A program made the translations under genes and the position numbers. Below, one piece after another: positions 5,273 through 5,729 of a stretch of 5,729 nt of DNA (positions are counted from its first letter, which is position 1; every line of letters begins with the position of its first letter). The stretch spans positions 1,503,702 through 1,509,430 of the forward strand of contig CP070771.1 in assembly GCA_020345785.1 (NCBI GenBank), in the 5' to 3' direction. Source of the stretch: Desulfobacterales bacterium (GTDB lineage Bacteria; Desulfobacterota; Desulfobacteria; Desulfobacterales; JAFDCJ01). The notes under the pieces are model-generated. The model saw only the letters and a list, made by a program, of their open reading frames with translations. It was not told the DNA's origin and did not search any database.

Positions 5273-5325
5273 ATGTTATAGGTGACATAGTCATTAGCTA
5301 CAGCGAGCAAAATCAGTTCTTCCAT
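5269..5325 (-). CDS. Possible 18-codon ORF coupled to the 63-residue gene
   Basis: ATG at 5325 opens an 18-residue ORF (MEELILLAVANDYVTYNI) whose TGA overlaps the ATG of the next gene as ATGA. It could be a leader peptide that feeds ribosomes to a gene lacking its own Shine-Dalgarno. It could equally be a chance ORF or the remnant of a frameshifted N-terminus. There is no strong ribosome binding site of its own. Confidence 0.25.
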   Translation of the reverse strand: MEELILLAVANDYVTYNI

Positions 5326-5354
5326 TTTATCATTCTAATCGATTCCATACCGGG

Positions 5355-5729
5355 TCATAAGCTGACCCATGCCTCAGAGTTCGTGGCCTGATGAAGAAGC
5401 GGAGTGATACGATTTAGTTTAAGTGATATATTGCAAGGCAGATGAAATCGGGGTTGTATACTCATTATACCTTCAGATCGCATGCCTTGGAACACTTTGC
5501 AAGAAGTCGATTTGACAGAATCATGGATAGTTTGGACAGCGGCTTCACAACCCAGTACTACCAGAGCTTCATAATGATGTGCGCGTTTTAACAGCTTTTT
5601 TCGACGCCTTGCAGTCCACATACAAACAACAAATTGGTGGAGCCATTTACTCTTGAAAACATCTATTTTAACACCCTTTTTTTCCAAATTAGATTTAATA
5701 GTTTCTATGAGTTGTTCATAAGAAGCTGT
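5355..5729 (-). CDS. C-terminal part of an unidentified protein, cut by the window edge
   Basis: The frame is open from the window end to the TGA at 5355-5357, giving the last 124 residues; the true start lies beyond 5729. I do not recognise the family. The readable core looks like a folded domain: an L-I-E-T-I-K-S-N-L helix, a beta-like K-I-D-V-F, C-M-W with a basic A-R-R-R-K-K-L-L-K-R stretch, then A-L-V-V-L-G-C-E-A-A-V and T-I-H-D-S-V-K-S-T-S-C-K-V, and finally F-H-L-P-C-N-I-S-L. The V-L-G-C-E-A segment followed by a helix suggests a Rossmann-like strand and turn. Four Cys residues recur near strand ends, in keeping with the Cys-rich genes downstream. The short alternative starting at TTG 5687 is just an internal codon of this frame. 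A hairpin GGGTCA-TAAGC-TGACCC (5352-5368) covers the stop codon. The next gene starts 82 bases further on. Confidence 0.65.
   Translation of the reverse strand, partial: TASYEQLIETIKSNLEKKGVKIDVFKSKWLHQFVVCMWTARRRKKLLKRAHHYEALVVLGCEAAVQTIHDSVKSTSCKVFQGMRSEGIMSIQPRFHLPCNISLKLNRITPLLHQATNSEAWVSL

Noticed and set aside
5352..5368. Terminator at the end of the partial right-hand gene
   Set aside because: The 6-bp hairpin spans the stop codon and no T-run follows on the minus strand, so it would not end transcription before the downstream small genes.

Overview
The window reads as a chromosomal segment of a sulfate-reducing or related deltaproteobacterium (Desulfobacterota, probably Desulfobacterales-like). 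The evidence is a Desulfovibrio-type single-cluster ferredoxin, zinc-ribbon small proteins of a type I associate with that phylum, GTTCAG-type heptamer repeats between genes, and a gene that needs selenocysteine to be read through. The taxonomic call is inference; no rRNA or other marker gene is present.

Layout. Positions 1-283 hold no convincing gene. A 65-residue [4Fe-4S] ferredoxin lies on the + strand at 344-541. The gap at 542-867 holds a short heptamer repeat, a strong inverted repeat, an unexplained structured stretch and a + strand terminator-like hairpin. Two minus-strand genes follow: an integral membrane protein resembling the ANK/ANKH branch of the MOP (multidrug/oligosaccharidyl-lipid/polysaccharide) exporter superfamily (868-2217), and murB (2594-3508). 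They are separated by about 375 bases of degenerate heptamer repeats, GC-rich hairpin sequence and AT-rich sequence. The heptamer array runs into the 5' end of the transporter gene and encodes its first dozen residues.

The divergent gap upstream of murB contains three consecutive stem-loops that would form the 5' leader of the next + strand gene. That gene (3811-4458) is the main discovery. It looks like two short ORFs split by a TGA at 4198-4200, but together they make one exported DUF3179-family protein. The TGA falls where relatives have the Cys of a Y-C-P-L motif, and a hairpin of bacterial SECIS type follows at the right distance. I read it as a 215-residue selenoprotein with Sec130.

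The right end (4742-5729) is a minus-strand run of small metal-binding-type genes: the C-terminal part of an unidentified protein entering from beyond the window, an 18-codon ORF overlapping the next start by ATGA, a 63-residue C-x2-C...H-x3-C protein, and a 91-residue zinc-ribbon protein. The spacing fits one operon. Apart from this run, the genes show no shared pathway. MurB makes peptidoglycan precursor, the ferredoxin carries electrons, and the selenoprotein is predicted to be periplasmic.
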